39,614 nucleotides of DNA from Paramecium sonneborni (taxonomy: Eukaryota; Ciliophora; Oligohymenophorea; Peniculida; Parameciidae), in contig CAJJDN010000015.1 in NCBI GenBank assembly GCA_905182985.1, positions 785,568 to 825,181 of the forward strand, in the 5' to 3' direction. This document shows, piece after piece, positions 19,603-31,532 of the stretch (position 1 is the stretch's first letter; each line of letters begins with the position of its first letter). Position numbers and translations under genes: made by a program. The notes under the pieces are model-generated. The model had not been told where the DNA came from. It worked only from the letters and a program-made list of their open reading frames with translations, and did no database searches.

Positions 19603-21977
19603 ATGTAACGATAAGACTCATTAAAGAATCAGGAAATGATACTTCGATTCCTTAACTTTTGTGCTACCTTAATTTAAAAGAATGTGAAGGGATACATTTA
19701 AAGATAGAGACATAAAATTATTATGATGCATATCAGAAGATTCAAAGCCATTTTAAATGGATTTATTTAAGGTTGTTCATCTTTTCTATTTATAAGGATA
19801 TAGAACTAGATAAATTATGAAAGTTCCTGATGTAGCTAAGTTAAAACAAAATATTATAGAAACTGATGATGGAAGTAAATATCTAAATAATTATATTAAG
19901 CATATGGAAATCCATAAATTAGATAAAAAAAGATAAGATTAATAAAAATGATTGAAAACTATTTACATAATGGACAATTTTATAAAAAACTTAAAAGAAT
20001 CAAAAGTTCTTAAAAATAATTCCTTCCTAATCAATGGTTAGATAACGAATTTGTTACTTAAGACTTTAAATAATAATAAAACTATTACAAACAACCTTAA
20101 AAATAGACTCTATAATAAAATTAAGTTGAATAATAATATTATGACTAATAAATACAAAATGAATATTCCGAATAACAATAAGGATATTGTTAAGAATATA
20201 TATAATAACAATCATAAATTCATGAGAAAAGTTATTCAAATTAAAATTTGTCAAGATAATATAATCAACCTTAAAGATTAGATTATTAATAAGATGAAAG
20301 ACCATTGAATTCTAAAAATTAATAAAATTTAGCTGTTTAAGATAGGAGAACACCTGAAAGAAATTCTTTCGATGATGACAGACCTATATGTGGAAAAGGT
20401 AAATATACTTATGCTGAAGATGATAGACCAATCAATGGAAAAAATGCAAATAATCAAAACTATTTTGAAGATGATAGGCCCATAACAACGAAAAATATGA
20501 ATAATTATTATGATGATGATAGACCTATAAATGCAAAAAATAATAATTCATAATATAATTATCTAGAAGATGAAAGACCAATAAAAAAAGGAAAAGATAA
20601 ATTTTAAATAGATTAAGAATATTAAGAAAATGATAGACCTATAGCTAAAACTGGATAATATTAATAATTTGAAGATGATAGACCATTAGGTGGTAAAGGT
20701 TAATATAATTTACCTGCTGATGACATACCTATAAATGGAAAAGGTACATATGGTAGTTATGAGGATGAAGCTCCTCCTAAAAAATAGAAGTAACCTCAAA
20801 GAAAAAAAAATGAATAAAAAAAGGAAAGTAAATAATAAGATGATCCATAATAAAATATATATGATAATTAAAATGAAAATGAACCACCACCTTTTGGAAA
20901 AATATAAAATGAAGATTAAAATAATTAGGAGAAACCCAAACAAAAAAAGAAAGATCCTAAACTTTTAGAAAATCTTAAAAAAAGAACCAAATATGATCCT
21001 AGAAAAGCAATTTAAGAAGCTAAAAAAAAATAAGAAGAATAGTAATAAATTGATTAAGCTGATATAGAAGAAGAAGTAGTTGAATAATAAGAAAAGGAAG
21101 CTGAATCATAACCATAATAATAAATACTTCAGAAAAAGTAGGTTTTATCATAAAAAAATCTATAAGATAAATAATAATAATAATTATCACCTAAACCAAG
21201 TAAAATCAATTTTAGTGCTACCCCTGAAAGATAAACTCCCACAAAAGAATTAATAGGAGAATGCTCTCCTAAAGATGATGCATCCGATTAAAAACCTAAA
21301 AATTTTTTAAAAAGAAAATCTAAATAAATTCCATTAAAAAATCCAAAAGTAGATCCTAAAACAGTTAAATCTAAAGTTAAAAATTGCTGGAATGCTGGAA
21401 ACACTTTGGATGATCCAGAATTTGATGGAAATGAAGATATCCCTTAAAGCCCTAAAGCATAAATTAATAATAAATCTCCATCCAGAAGATTTGAATAAAA
21501 GGGATAAGATTAATAATATAATTACTAATAATAATAACAATAATAATAATAATAATCATAGTTATAACAATAATAATAAATACTATAATAATAATAGATT
21601 TAATAAAATAAATCATAAGGGCCCTTGCATGTGTAAGTGTAATTAGTATAGGAGAATTAATCATCATATTAAATAAATCCGAGTCATTAAGCTAATATTA
21701 TGTAATAGTAAAAAAAATAGTCTATTTAACTTGATGAATTGGAAAGAGCCTATTATTCAAAATATTCATAAAAATTAGAAAGTATTATCAATTGATTAGT
21801 ATTTTAGCTACTAAAATGAATCTTAAGGTATTAGATGAAGAGAGATAATCAATTTCTAGAGGAGTTCCTATAATTACAAATAAATCCAGATTTTTTACCT
21901 CATTTAGAGTTAATGATTTTGAAAGACTCTTGGCTTAGTTAGAGGATTAATATAATAAATTGCAAATATCAAAATGA
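19603..21977 (+). CDS. Gln-rich protein with tandem DDRPI repeats
   Basis: Five exons (introns 19661-19680, 19772-19803, 19875-19900, 21782-21807) give 756 aa. The N-terminus is folded-looking (FQCEGIHLKIETQNYYDAYQ, RQIMKVPDVAKLKQNII). Residues near 200-380 hold about nine repeats with core E/D-D-D-R-P-I-x-G-K ending in Tyr-rich spacers. A Lys/Gln/Pro-rich region with a polyglutamine run follows. The C-terminus is a helical block: ELERAYYSKYSQKLETTKMN, SRFFTSFRVNDFERLLAQLE. No family is recognised. The architecture (short folded head, charged repeats, helical tail) suggests a structural or cytoskeletal protein, but this is inference. The first intron (20 nt, GTG...AAG) is the weakest call; it alone gives a natural start 44 bp after the pseudokinase stop. 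Confidence 0.68.
20292..20790 (+). repeat. Tandem degenerate DDRPI-coding repeats
   Basis: About nine to ten imperfect repeats of roughly 48-66 nt, each encoding (E/D)(D/E)(D/E)RP(I/L) followed by a Gly-Lys and a short Asn/Tyr/Gln spacer. The units differ in both sequence and length. Examples of the cores are DERPL, DDRPI, EDERPI, ENDRPI, EDDRPL and ADDIPI. They are in frame inside the gene at 19603-21977, and the last copies (ADDIPI, EDEAPP) are decayed. Confidence 0.85.
21526..21597 (+). repeat. (TAA/CAA)n trinucleotide run coding polyglutamine
   Basis: Runs of TAA with scattered CAA and TAG, all glutamine codons in this code, encode a Gln stretch within the DDRPI gene. A second such run, about 13 codons, lies at 22810-22849 in the CH-domain gene. 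Such runs are length-unstable and can collapse in assembly. Confidence 0.85.
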
Positions 21978-22013
21978 TAAATAAATTATTATTAACTGTT
22001 ATATTAAATTTGA

Positions 22014-24910
22014 ATGGAATAAGAAATAATAGACTGGGCTAATACTTTTGAAAACACAAAGAGTATTGATGATCTTAAAACAGGTATCTTATATAAAAAT
22101 TTTGAGGTGTTGCATTATGCTAGATAATTTCAAAAGAATTATTTTAAGACAAAAGATAATGTGAATTAAAGATTAGGGTAATAAATTGCACAAAATAAGA
22201 CTATTAAAGTTGCATAAGAAATTTAACATTTGCATTGACATTGTTAGAAGAAAGTCAATAGATATCAGTGAAACATTTGACTGGATAAATGCTTTACCAA
22301 AATCCATTAAAGATTTTTTAGATTCTATAATAATTTTATAGATCAAAATCTGTGTCATCAGCATCATCAAAACCACCAAAAGCACCATAAAAGTAAGATG
22401 AAGCGTTATTTTATGTTGATGAAAATTTAGTCTAACCAAATCAATCAATCTAGATTACATCAAATGAAGAAATTATTGCAAATAAATACAAAATGATTAA
22501 ACCAAATAGCCCTTATTAAGAAACTAATAATAATTAATAGAGATCACAAACTCATTAAACTGAATATGCTGAAAACTCAAATAGATCAAAGCCTTAAAAT
22601 TAATCGAACGATTCAATTAGTAATTTGACTCCAATTAAATCTAAAGAGTCATATAATTAAAAACTAAAGAATGAACTTTAAATCTTAGAGAATCAACTAG
22701 CAAAAGAATAATAAAATTTCTAATAAAAAACCATTAGAGAAAACAAATCAAAACATAATTAAGTAAGTTAAAGTCAACATGAGGAATTAAATCAGGATTA
22801 TCAGTTTAATTAATAATAATAATAATAATAATAACAATAATAATAATAAAATTCTATTACAACTGAATAAAAATTATAATTGATTGAATGGTTAAAATAA
22901 ATTCGCTTAATTAAATCAAATGCATAAGGATTAGAAATAAAATTACCAAAAATTTGTAAAAATGGAGTTATTTTTTTTGATTTAATTAATAGACTAACAG
23001 GTCGAGATGAAGTTCTCAAAGGAGCTTTAAGAAATCCAAAGAGTCTAAGAGAAATAAGACATAATTATAGAAGAGTACTTGAGTATTTAAAATAACTTGA
23101 AAGAATGAGTTACAAATATTTAAACTCAGAATAATAGTTGGTAGATGGTGATGAAGGAGTTTTTTGGGGTTTGATGCATGATATTAAATTTTATTATGCA
23201 AATTGTGGTAATGTAGCCATAGCTAATTGTTCCTAATCTGTAGATACATCATTAAGATAAACATAGAAATAATAATAAGTTTAATAAAATCCATAGTCAT
23301 TTTAATAAACATCTTAATCTTAATTATAATAATAAATAACATATTCTTAAAAAAAGTAATAGCATAAACAATCTTTTGGAGATGCATAATTAGAAATAAC
23401 AATAGATTAACCTTAATAATCAAAGTCTGTAAAGCCAAGCACAGCCAATAGATCACCAGTTGGTCCTTATTCAAGAATACATAATATGAAATAAGAATAT
23501 GATAGTGTAAATAGATCTTTGAATTCATTGATGAAAAAATCAAATGTTGGTTCATAAAATGGGACTCCTGTTAATTAATCATTGTAGCATTCTAGAAATT
23601 TTAGCAGTTCAAAATAATAATAAAAAGCTAGATCAGCATCTATAAGTAAAAATTGTGTAACTAGAGAAATGGAGTTGTATGTATAAACTTATTTCAAATA
23701 AAAAGGACTTTATAATAATGATAAGTATGTATACTAAATTAATTTAGTTTGTTTACAGATCCAATTCGTAATGGAAACTATATATTATAATTATTAGAAT
23801 AGCCAATCAATAATAACAATTTTAAGTCTATTTTAGAAGTTGAGTTTAATGTAGATGCTGCATTATAAGCTACAAAAGCTATAGTAGATGCTGGAAATTT
23901 ACCAGCTTGGATAGGAAAAATAAATAAATCTAGTATAATGCAACTAGATAAATCTGCTATGGGTTTATATTGGTGGCTATTAAAATAATAAACAAAAAAG
24001 ATTGAACCTATTACAACTTAATTTACACTTCCTTACAGATAAGAAGAGATTGATTAATTAAAACTTGTTACTCTTCATTTTGCAAGGGAATATACATCTA
24101 CTTTACAGAATTTTAATGATCTCATTTTTCAATGTTAAACTGGCTTATTGTTATGTTAAATTGAAACTGAAATATTCTAATAAAAAATAAATCCCATTTA
24201 TACTAAACCAATTGGAGAAAAGCAATGTTTAGCTAATATTAGAAAAGCTTTAGATTATTTAAAAGGAAAACAAATTGGTTAAAGATTTGTATGGTCTGAA
24301 AAATTAATATATGAAGGTGATTAACTTATTATTTTGGGTTTATTTGAAGATTTAAGGAGATACTTTGATGGATTACCTTAAAGACTAGGAGAAACTTATT
24401 TTGAAGATGGTCCTTATCTTAAAAAATCTATTGTTTAAAGTAAGCCTAATTCTAAACTTGGACATTTAATCTAATAAGAACCTTATTCTCTCATTTAAAA
24501 AGAAGGTAGCTTTGTTTAACCATAATAAGTAAATAAAAAATTAATATTTGATGATCCTCCTTAATTTGAATGGCTTAATAATTTTGGGTTCAAAATTAAT
24601 TGGAATAATGAAATTTTAGAAGAATTTAAAGATGGGTAATAATTATTATTAATTTATTAGTATTATTATCTGTACATTAGTACAAAAGCTCGAAAATATT
24701 TAATTTAAAGGATTACAATAAAAACCTAACACTAATGCTGGTTGTTTAGTTAATATAAGAAAAGCTTTTAGTGTGTTGAAAGATAAATTAGATATGCCTT
24801 TAGAACTTGTCTTAGAATAAGAAAAATTGCTCAAAGGAGATAAAGAATACATTATTAAACTACTCACTGTTTTCAAAAATATTTACAAAAACAAATTAAA
24901 AAGTAAATGA
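22014..24910 (+). CDS. Protein with multiple calponin-homology-like domains
   Basis: Four exons (introns 22084-22106 ending GAG, 23725-23747, 24636-24660) give 941 aa. An N-terminal CH-like domain starts EIIDWANTFENTKSIDD and continues LKTGVALCQIISKEL, the typical DG-LC pattern. A Gln-rich linker leads to a second domain (LIEWLKQIRLIKSNAQGLEI, KICKNGVIFFDLINRLTG). A long polar linker follows. Then a third (LVTLHFAREYTSTLQNFNDL, CLANIRKALDYLKGK) and a fourth (FEWLNNFGFKINWNNEILEE, FKDGIIICTLVQKLENI) appear. CH domains bind actin or microtubules or act as scaffolds, so a cytoskeletal role is likely. Two of the introns split the diagnostic DG...LC helix, and only splicing restores it. Confidence 0.82.
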
Positions 24911-24971
24911 AATTTTCTTTATATATAAACAATTAACTGAAATATTGATTTCATATATTTTCTTTAATTAA

Positions 24972-25584
24972 ATGGATATTAACAAATTCATAGAATTGCA
25001 AAATGAAAATTTCTCGTTGCGTTCAGAATTACAATCATTATATGAGGAACTTGATTAGTTTTAATTTATTTTAAATTAGAAAATCTACTGATTAGAAACT
25101 AATTGAGGAAAATAATTGCTTAAGATAAGAAATATTATAACTAAATCAAAAATTGTAGTTATCAGAATAGTAAAAATAGGTAATCACAATCAAATTGATA
25201 GATTAATAAGAACTTAATATAAAATTAACTAAAACAATCACCAACTTATAATAAAATATTAATGAAACATAAATGGAAGGGTTTTCGAATATGAATTAGT
25301 GCAGTTTTTAAAACAATTTAAATAATAATTACGTTTAGCAATTATAGGTTTTAAGATAAAGATATCAAAAAAAAAATGAATAAGATAGCTAATAAAAAGA
25401 TTAAGAAATATAAAAATTATATATCTAGTTATCAGAATTATAAAAAATAAACAATAATAACAAATTATCAAAACCTATGAATAAAGAAAATATGATCAAA
25501 TCATAATATAGACCAAGAGGAATGTCTGAGAATAGGTTTAACAATTTTGAGACCAACCTTACAGAATCAAGAATATTCCGTTGA
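24972..25584 (+). CDS. Short coiled-coil protein
   Basis: Two exons with a 22-nt intron (25058-25079) give 196 aa. It is nearly all coiled coil with Leu/Ile heptads and many Gln (DINKFIELQNENFSLRSELQ, KLIEENNCLRQEILQLNQKL), and it ends in a polar tail (NRFNNFETNLTESRIFR). No family is recognised. It follows the CH-domain gene on the same strand by 61 bp and converges with the large FYVE coiled-coil gene with 48 bp between stops. Confidence 0.72.
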
Positions 25585-25632
25585 TTAAGGATTTTTTATT
25601 TTTATACTTTTCTATTTAAATAAATTTAATCT

Positions 25633-28600
25633 TCATTTCAAATGATATTTGTCCATCAGTTATTTCAAATTTGTTAAATATGTGTTCATTACCGCTAATT
25701 GGTCTTATTTTTCATTAATCAAATTTTTAAGCCATTAAATTTATTAATTTCTTGCTTCTAATAATAGTCTGGCATCTTCTTAATCTTAATCTTTTCTTAA
25801 TTTAATAGAAACTTTTGGTTCTGTAAATTAGTATATTTATTATTATGTTAAAAATGGGGCCTTTGATAATAATTCTTTGACTTATTATATAATTTAACCT
25901 TAAGGACTTGTATTATTTTAATATGATTTTAATTCGGCTTCATATTATTAACATAGTTACAATTAATTGCTATACTAAACAGCTTAGGAATCTAAAAGCA
26001 ACTTTAAATACATCACTAAGTTTTCTACATCCATATTTTTATCTACATCTTTTTTCTTTCCAAAAATCTTTGCTTCAGATATAACTTAAAGCATTTGTTA
26101 CTTTAAAACAGTTATTCTTGTTAAATTTTATTCAACCCGAAATCTAAAGTTGATATAGTCACCTCTATATTATTAGAGCTTTTACAGCACTACTTATTCA
26201 TCATCCTCTTCTCTAATTGTTAAACTTTTATTTTCCTTTTAAAATACTTTAATTTAATCAAGAACTGTTGCAATAGTTAATTAATCTTTTTTTATTTTCT
26301 TTTTTAAGAACACACTTACAATTTAAGTTAGTAATTCTGTTAATTCTTCTCCTAAACCTTATGAATTTCTTTTCAAATTTTCTATTTCTTCTGTCTATTA
26401 TTCAATAATAAATTAATATTCTTATATTTTCATATTGTCAGTATCATTAGTGTGATTCTTTTGCTATTTATTATTCTATTTTTCTTTTTAAGGTACTGTT
26501 TATTAATTTTAATTTTCAAGTTAATATTTTAATTCTTGAATTTATTAATCTTTTTGTTTGATTGTAAATTAGGACTTATTAAATTAACTTTCTAATTCTT
26601 CTAATCTTTGTCTTAATTCAAAAGAATCAGAATTTACTGTATTTCCTACAAAAGCATCTCCTCTTAATTTATTATATTATTTTTCAAGATTTCTATTTTT
26701 ATCTTATAATTCATTAATTTATAATTTTAATTAATCAATTTAAGTGTTTTTATTTAAATTATCACTAGTTAATTTTTTAACCTAAGAAAACAATTCACCT
26801 GATGAAGTTTATTCTGAATTCATTTCAGTTAATTCTAATTGTAATTATTCATAAGAATTTTTTGAATTAGATAAATCAGATTTAAGTTTAACTATTGCTC
26901 CTTCTAATGTAGTTATTTATTATTCCTTTTTCTATATAGTATGTTAAAGTTGTAAAATATCCGATTCTTTTGATTATAATCCATTTTAAGCAACTTATAA
27001 TTCTCTCTCTAAGATTTTATTTTTCTTTTAGATCGAATGCATTTATTCTTATAGTTCTATTTTATTAGTTGCCATTTGATTAATTTCTTTATCCTTTCCT
27101 TTATATATATCTAATTCCTGCAACGCCAATTCATATTTACTTTAATAATCATCTCTCTATTCTTCTATTATTCTTAAATTCTCTTCATATTATGAAACTC
27201 TATAGTTTAACGAATCAAATTTATTTTAGAGATTGATAAGAGTCTTAGATTTTTCATCTAAATCTTACAATTTTTCATTATATTTTTCTTCCAAATGTTG
27301 ATAATCAATTTTTAATTTCATTTAGCTTTATTCTAAATTTAATTAATTTCCTTTTAAAACTGATAATAAAGCTTCTTAATTTTAAATAGTTGCTTCATGA
27401 GAATAAACTTATTATTTTAATTCTCCATTTTCTACTTCTATTTATTTTAATTAAGCCATAGCTTGCATATCTTAAGCTCTCTTTTGCATAATTTCATGAT
27501 TTTCTCTTCTTACTTATTATAATTATTAATTAGATTCTTTTAATTAATTTGTTAAATCAATAATTTTAGTTTCATGAGCTATAATAGTTGCTAACTTTGA
27601 ATCAAGCAAATCCGTTAAACTTTAAAGTTCTCGTTTTTGCTTTTAATATTGATCTGAGATTTCATTATAATCCAATAATTATTTTTCTAAAGAACTTATC
27701 TTTTGACTTTAATCAATGTATCTTTATTACAATGAATTATATTCAATTGATTTGCTTTACAAAGATTGCATATTATTTGATTCGAAATCATGTTTTTTTT
27801 TAAGATCATCATATTGATTTTATATCTCTTATAATTACCTATTACATTAATTATACTTTTCTTATATTTTTACTAATTAATTCTCTAACAAACCTATTTA
27901 TTAAATTTTATCATTAGCTTATTTTTCTTTTGCTTTTCTTTAGCTTTCTTCATCTTATACTTTAAATTTTAATTCAGTTATGGTTGTTAATTATTCTTCT
28001 ATTTTTGCAATATAGGATTTAATCTCTTAACCTTAAGCTTCAATCTTGATATTCATATTTTAGTTTTGTTGTTCCAACTTCTCTAATCTTATTTATTAGA
28101 CTTTGTTATTTTCAAGAGACATTTCCCTTGAAGAATTTTATTAAATCTCATAATCTTTAATTTATCGGTTTAATTGCTCCTGTGTTAATAATTATTATTA
28201 TAATTCTTCATTTAAGTTTGAAATTTCATTTTTTAATTTCTTATCATTTTATTGTAATTTTAATATCTAAGCTTCACTATCATTAACCCGTTATTTAGAT
28301 AAATCTCTTTCAGAAATTAATTTAGATACTTCTGTCATATGTTCTCTCTCTTTTGAATTTAATGAATCTTCCAAATGTTTCACTTATTTTAGTTAAAGTG
28401 TTCTTTATTATTCTAAATTAGACACTTTTTCATTCAAACTTCTCATCTATTCATTTAAACTATTAATTTATTCTTATTTTGATTTAATTTATTCCTCTTT
28501 CATGTGTAATTATTTTTTAAGATTTTCTTATTCATTTCCAAGGATTGATTTTTCATTTTATTCATATTCGTTAGATTCCTTAACTTTATGTATCATTTCC

Positions 28601-31490
28601 TTATAACCTAATATTATTAATTCTTGTTCTTCAATTTTTTATTTCAAACTTTCTTATTCTCTTCCTTTATTTCCAACCTAAAATTAAATACCCTCTAATT
28701 AAACCCTGTAATCACTTTATTTTTTTAAACTTTCTGTTAATTAATCATCTAATTATGCCTTTTAAGTATTTAATTCTTTTATTTTAGTTTCATATGAAGT
28801 TATTAATTCTACTTTTTCTTAAATTGTTCTATCATACATTCTTTTTGAATGCTCTAATTCCACTATTTTCATTTCTGCTGCTTTAAAATTATCTTAAAGA
28901 TTCTGATGCATAGTAGATAATTAAGTTTATTATGATTTTGCTTTAGACAATTCTAATTATAATTATTCTATTTATGCACTAAATTCTTAAATTCTTTAAT
29001 CTTTTTATTAGTTTTATTGTTATATTGTTTAAGACCTATTTTATCTAAAATTAGTTTATTCTAACAATTGATCATAATCAATCTATAAGTTTTAAAATTT
29101 AGTTCTTTCTTAATTTAATTTAATAGACAATTCTTCTATTTGTTAAAACAATTATTTTGTAAGAGCTGTTTTAGCTTCCAATTCTAATTATAATTGTTCC
29201 CTAATTCTTTAATAGCTTCTCTCATTTTCATCCTTTGTTATTGTAATAGAAGAATTTGATGAGTTAACTTTAGTTTTCAATTCTTAATTTATTAATACTT
29301 ATTCTTTAAGTTTATGTTCAATATCACTAAACTTAGATTTCCACACTTTTTCTGAGTTTAAATAATTACTTATTTACAGTTATAACTCAGCATTTTTCTT
29401 TTTTTCTTGAATAATTTAATCACTTTCAGATTTAATGCTACTTTCATCCAAAAGTCCTTAAATTTATCTTTATAATTAGGTTATTGTTGCCTCTCTTTAA
29501 CTCAATTAAGCATTAATCAAAAATTTTGATTATTCAAGTTAAGTTATTTAAATTTAAAGCTTTCTTGTTTCATTCTAATCACTTGATTTTGAATTTTATT
29601 CTAAAATCTAATTTTCTAATTCTGAAATTTGTTTTTTAAGTCTAGCAGTTTCATCTTATAAACTTTAAACTTCTCTCTAATATGTATTTTATTTAAATCC
29701 ATCACTAATAGCTTATGTTCCTTCTAAAGCTCTAACTTCAAGTAGTTAAATTTTATATTTATTGTTTTCATTTTAAGCTGATATCAAATTGTCTTACAAT
29801 TCTTTATTTTTTTTCTTATATTCATCAATAATTCTAGATTTTTCATTTACTTCTTTTTCAATCTAATGAGTAATTTTAGTTTAATCTATAAATTTAACTT
29901 CAGATAATTAAACTTCTTTTTTTAATTTTTATATTTCTTCAAATAATATTTAATTTTTTTCTTAAATTTCTAATATTTTAATATTTTAATCCTTGACTAC
30001 TCTATGCTTTAATATCAAAACCTCTTCTAATTTATTGATATAATCTGTCAAAATAGCAACATCTTCATTAACTTCTTCTTAATTAAGAAGATGCAATGTC
30101 TTTCTTCTCAAATTAGAAAATACTAAGTCTTCATCTTCAACTTATTTTAAATCATTCTATATATTATTTTGATCTTTTTATTTTAATTAAACAGTTCTTT
30201 TTCTAACCAATTCTGTTCCAGTTATTTAAGAATTTAATTTTGCAATTTCTTCTTTTTAATTATCTACAATTTTTTGTAAAATAGTCACTCTATCAAAATC
30301 CATATTGCTTGATGTAGAATCTTAAATAACAGAAGAAAATCTGCTTGTAATTTAAGACCTTGACATTGTTTTCACATAGGGTGAAAATTATACACTTTTT
30401 GTTTTAAAATATCCTTCTTCAATCATAGAATATTTAACCTATCTTAACAAAATAACTTCAATTTCTTCAATATGCAATTGATTAGCTTTTACATCACCAA
30501 TATTCTATGACATAGCAGATGCAATAAATTTAATAAATTCATCTTATGCTTTTTACTGCAAAGAATATAATGAATCAATAACATAATATGTTGATTCAAA
30601 TTGTAACATATTTATAGTAAAACACTGTTAATATTTTATTAATCTTGATTTCAAAAAATTTGTTATTAATGGTTTGTCTTGTTATTGCATTTTAAATGAA
30701 GAACTAAGAACTAAAACTACTCTATCAATATCTTCGCCATTGTCATACGACATGATATTGGAAGGATATAAATTTGCTTATATTATTTCTGCAAAAAAAA
30801 TGTTTAGCAAAGAGAATGCAGATGATTCTGTTCCAAAACAAAGGAAAAAAACAGTCAACATAATTAAATCTGGTGAAAACCCAACTTCATGATAATTAGA
30901 AAGAAATGTTTCTAGCACTCTACCTGTTACTTATTTCAATGTTTCATATTCATTTTCCTTAATTACGTAGTAAATAAACTCTCTAAATGAATAATTAAAA
31001 ACCCCAGGAATCTCAGCAAATGCTATATTTAGATTATTTTTGAGTTTTCTGACTTCTGATTATTCACTCTGCGAAATCTTGCTTTACGCTTACAAATATT
31101 CCTAAGATATAATATACATATATAAATTACTGCTTTAGCTTATTCTTTTGTAACTCCAAACTACTTTAACCACTCTATTGCCTTAGTATCTTAAAGAAAT
31201 TATGTTCTATTAGAATCCACAAATTTTTTTATTGAATCACTTTCTTCCTTACAAACTTTACATTATCTATGAAAAGCTTTTTCTTCTTATCCAGATTCTG
31301 TAAATACTCTTCCTTTATAACTAGAACACTTATCACAGACAGCTCTTTTACATCTATAAAATATATGCAACATATACCTTTTGCATTGATGTTCTGTTCC
31401 AAATTTTTTCTAACAAACTTAGCAGGCTTTGTACTTTCCCCTTTCAGTCGAAATTATAACTCTTTTAAATAGAGATTAGGTTTTTTTCAT
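25633..31490 (-). CDS. FYVE-finger / TBC-like / giant coiled-coil protein, copy 1
   Basis: Three exons (introns 31354-31377 and 31102-31130) give 1934 aa. The FYVE-type zinc finger has eight cysteines: C23, C26, C36, C39 (HQCKRC), C44, C47 (AVCDKC), C69 and C72. The WxxD and the full R-R-H-H-C-R signature are missing, so PI3P binding is not certain. Residues about 130-260 match the helical core of TBC (RabGAP) domains (VTGRVLETFLSNYHEVGFSP, FFLCFGTESSAFSLLNIFFA), but the catalytic Arg and Gln fingers are absent. The remaining about 1500 residues are continuous coiled coil. This is the layout of an endosomal tether of the EEA1 kind, arranged with the FYVE first. The second copy lies directly upstream on the same strand. 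Confidence 0.82.
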
Positions 31491-31532
31491 TAAATTTATG
31501 AATAATAATTTTATTTAATATTGTAAATGATA

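Noticed and set aside
20051..20305. Overlapping frames on both strands in the repeat gene
   Set aside because: They are shadows caused by the low-complexity Gln/Asn-rich sequence of the 19603-21977 gene.
19950..21796. Apparent independent start of the Gln-rich repeat gene overlapping a TGA
   Set aside because: A 26-nt intron at 19875-19900 removes the TGA and joins it to upstream exons.
25259..25471. Minus-strand hydrophobic frame within the coiled-coil gene
   Set aside because: It is antisense to a Gln/Lys-rich coiled coil; reverse-complemented Lys and Gln codons read as Phe, Leu and Ile.
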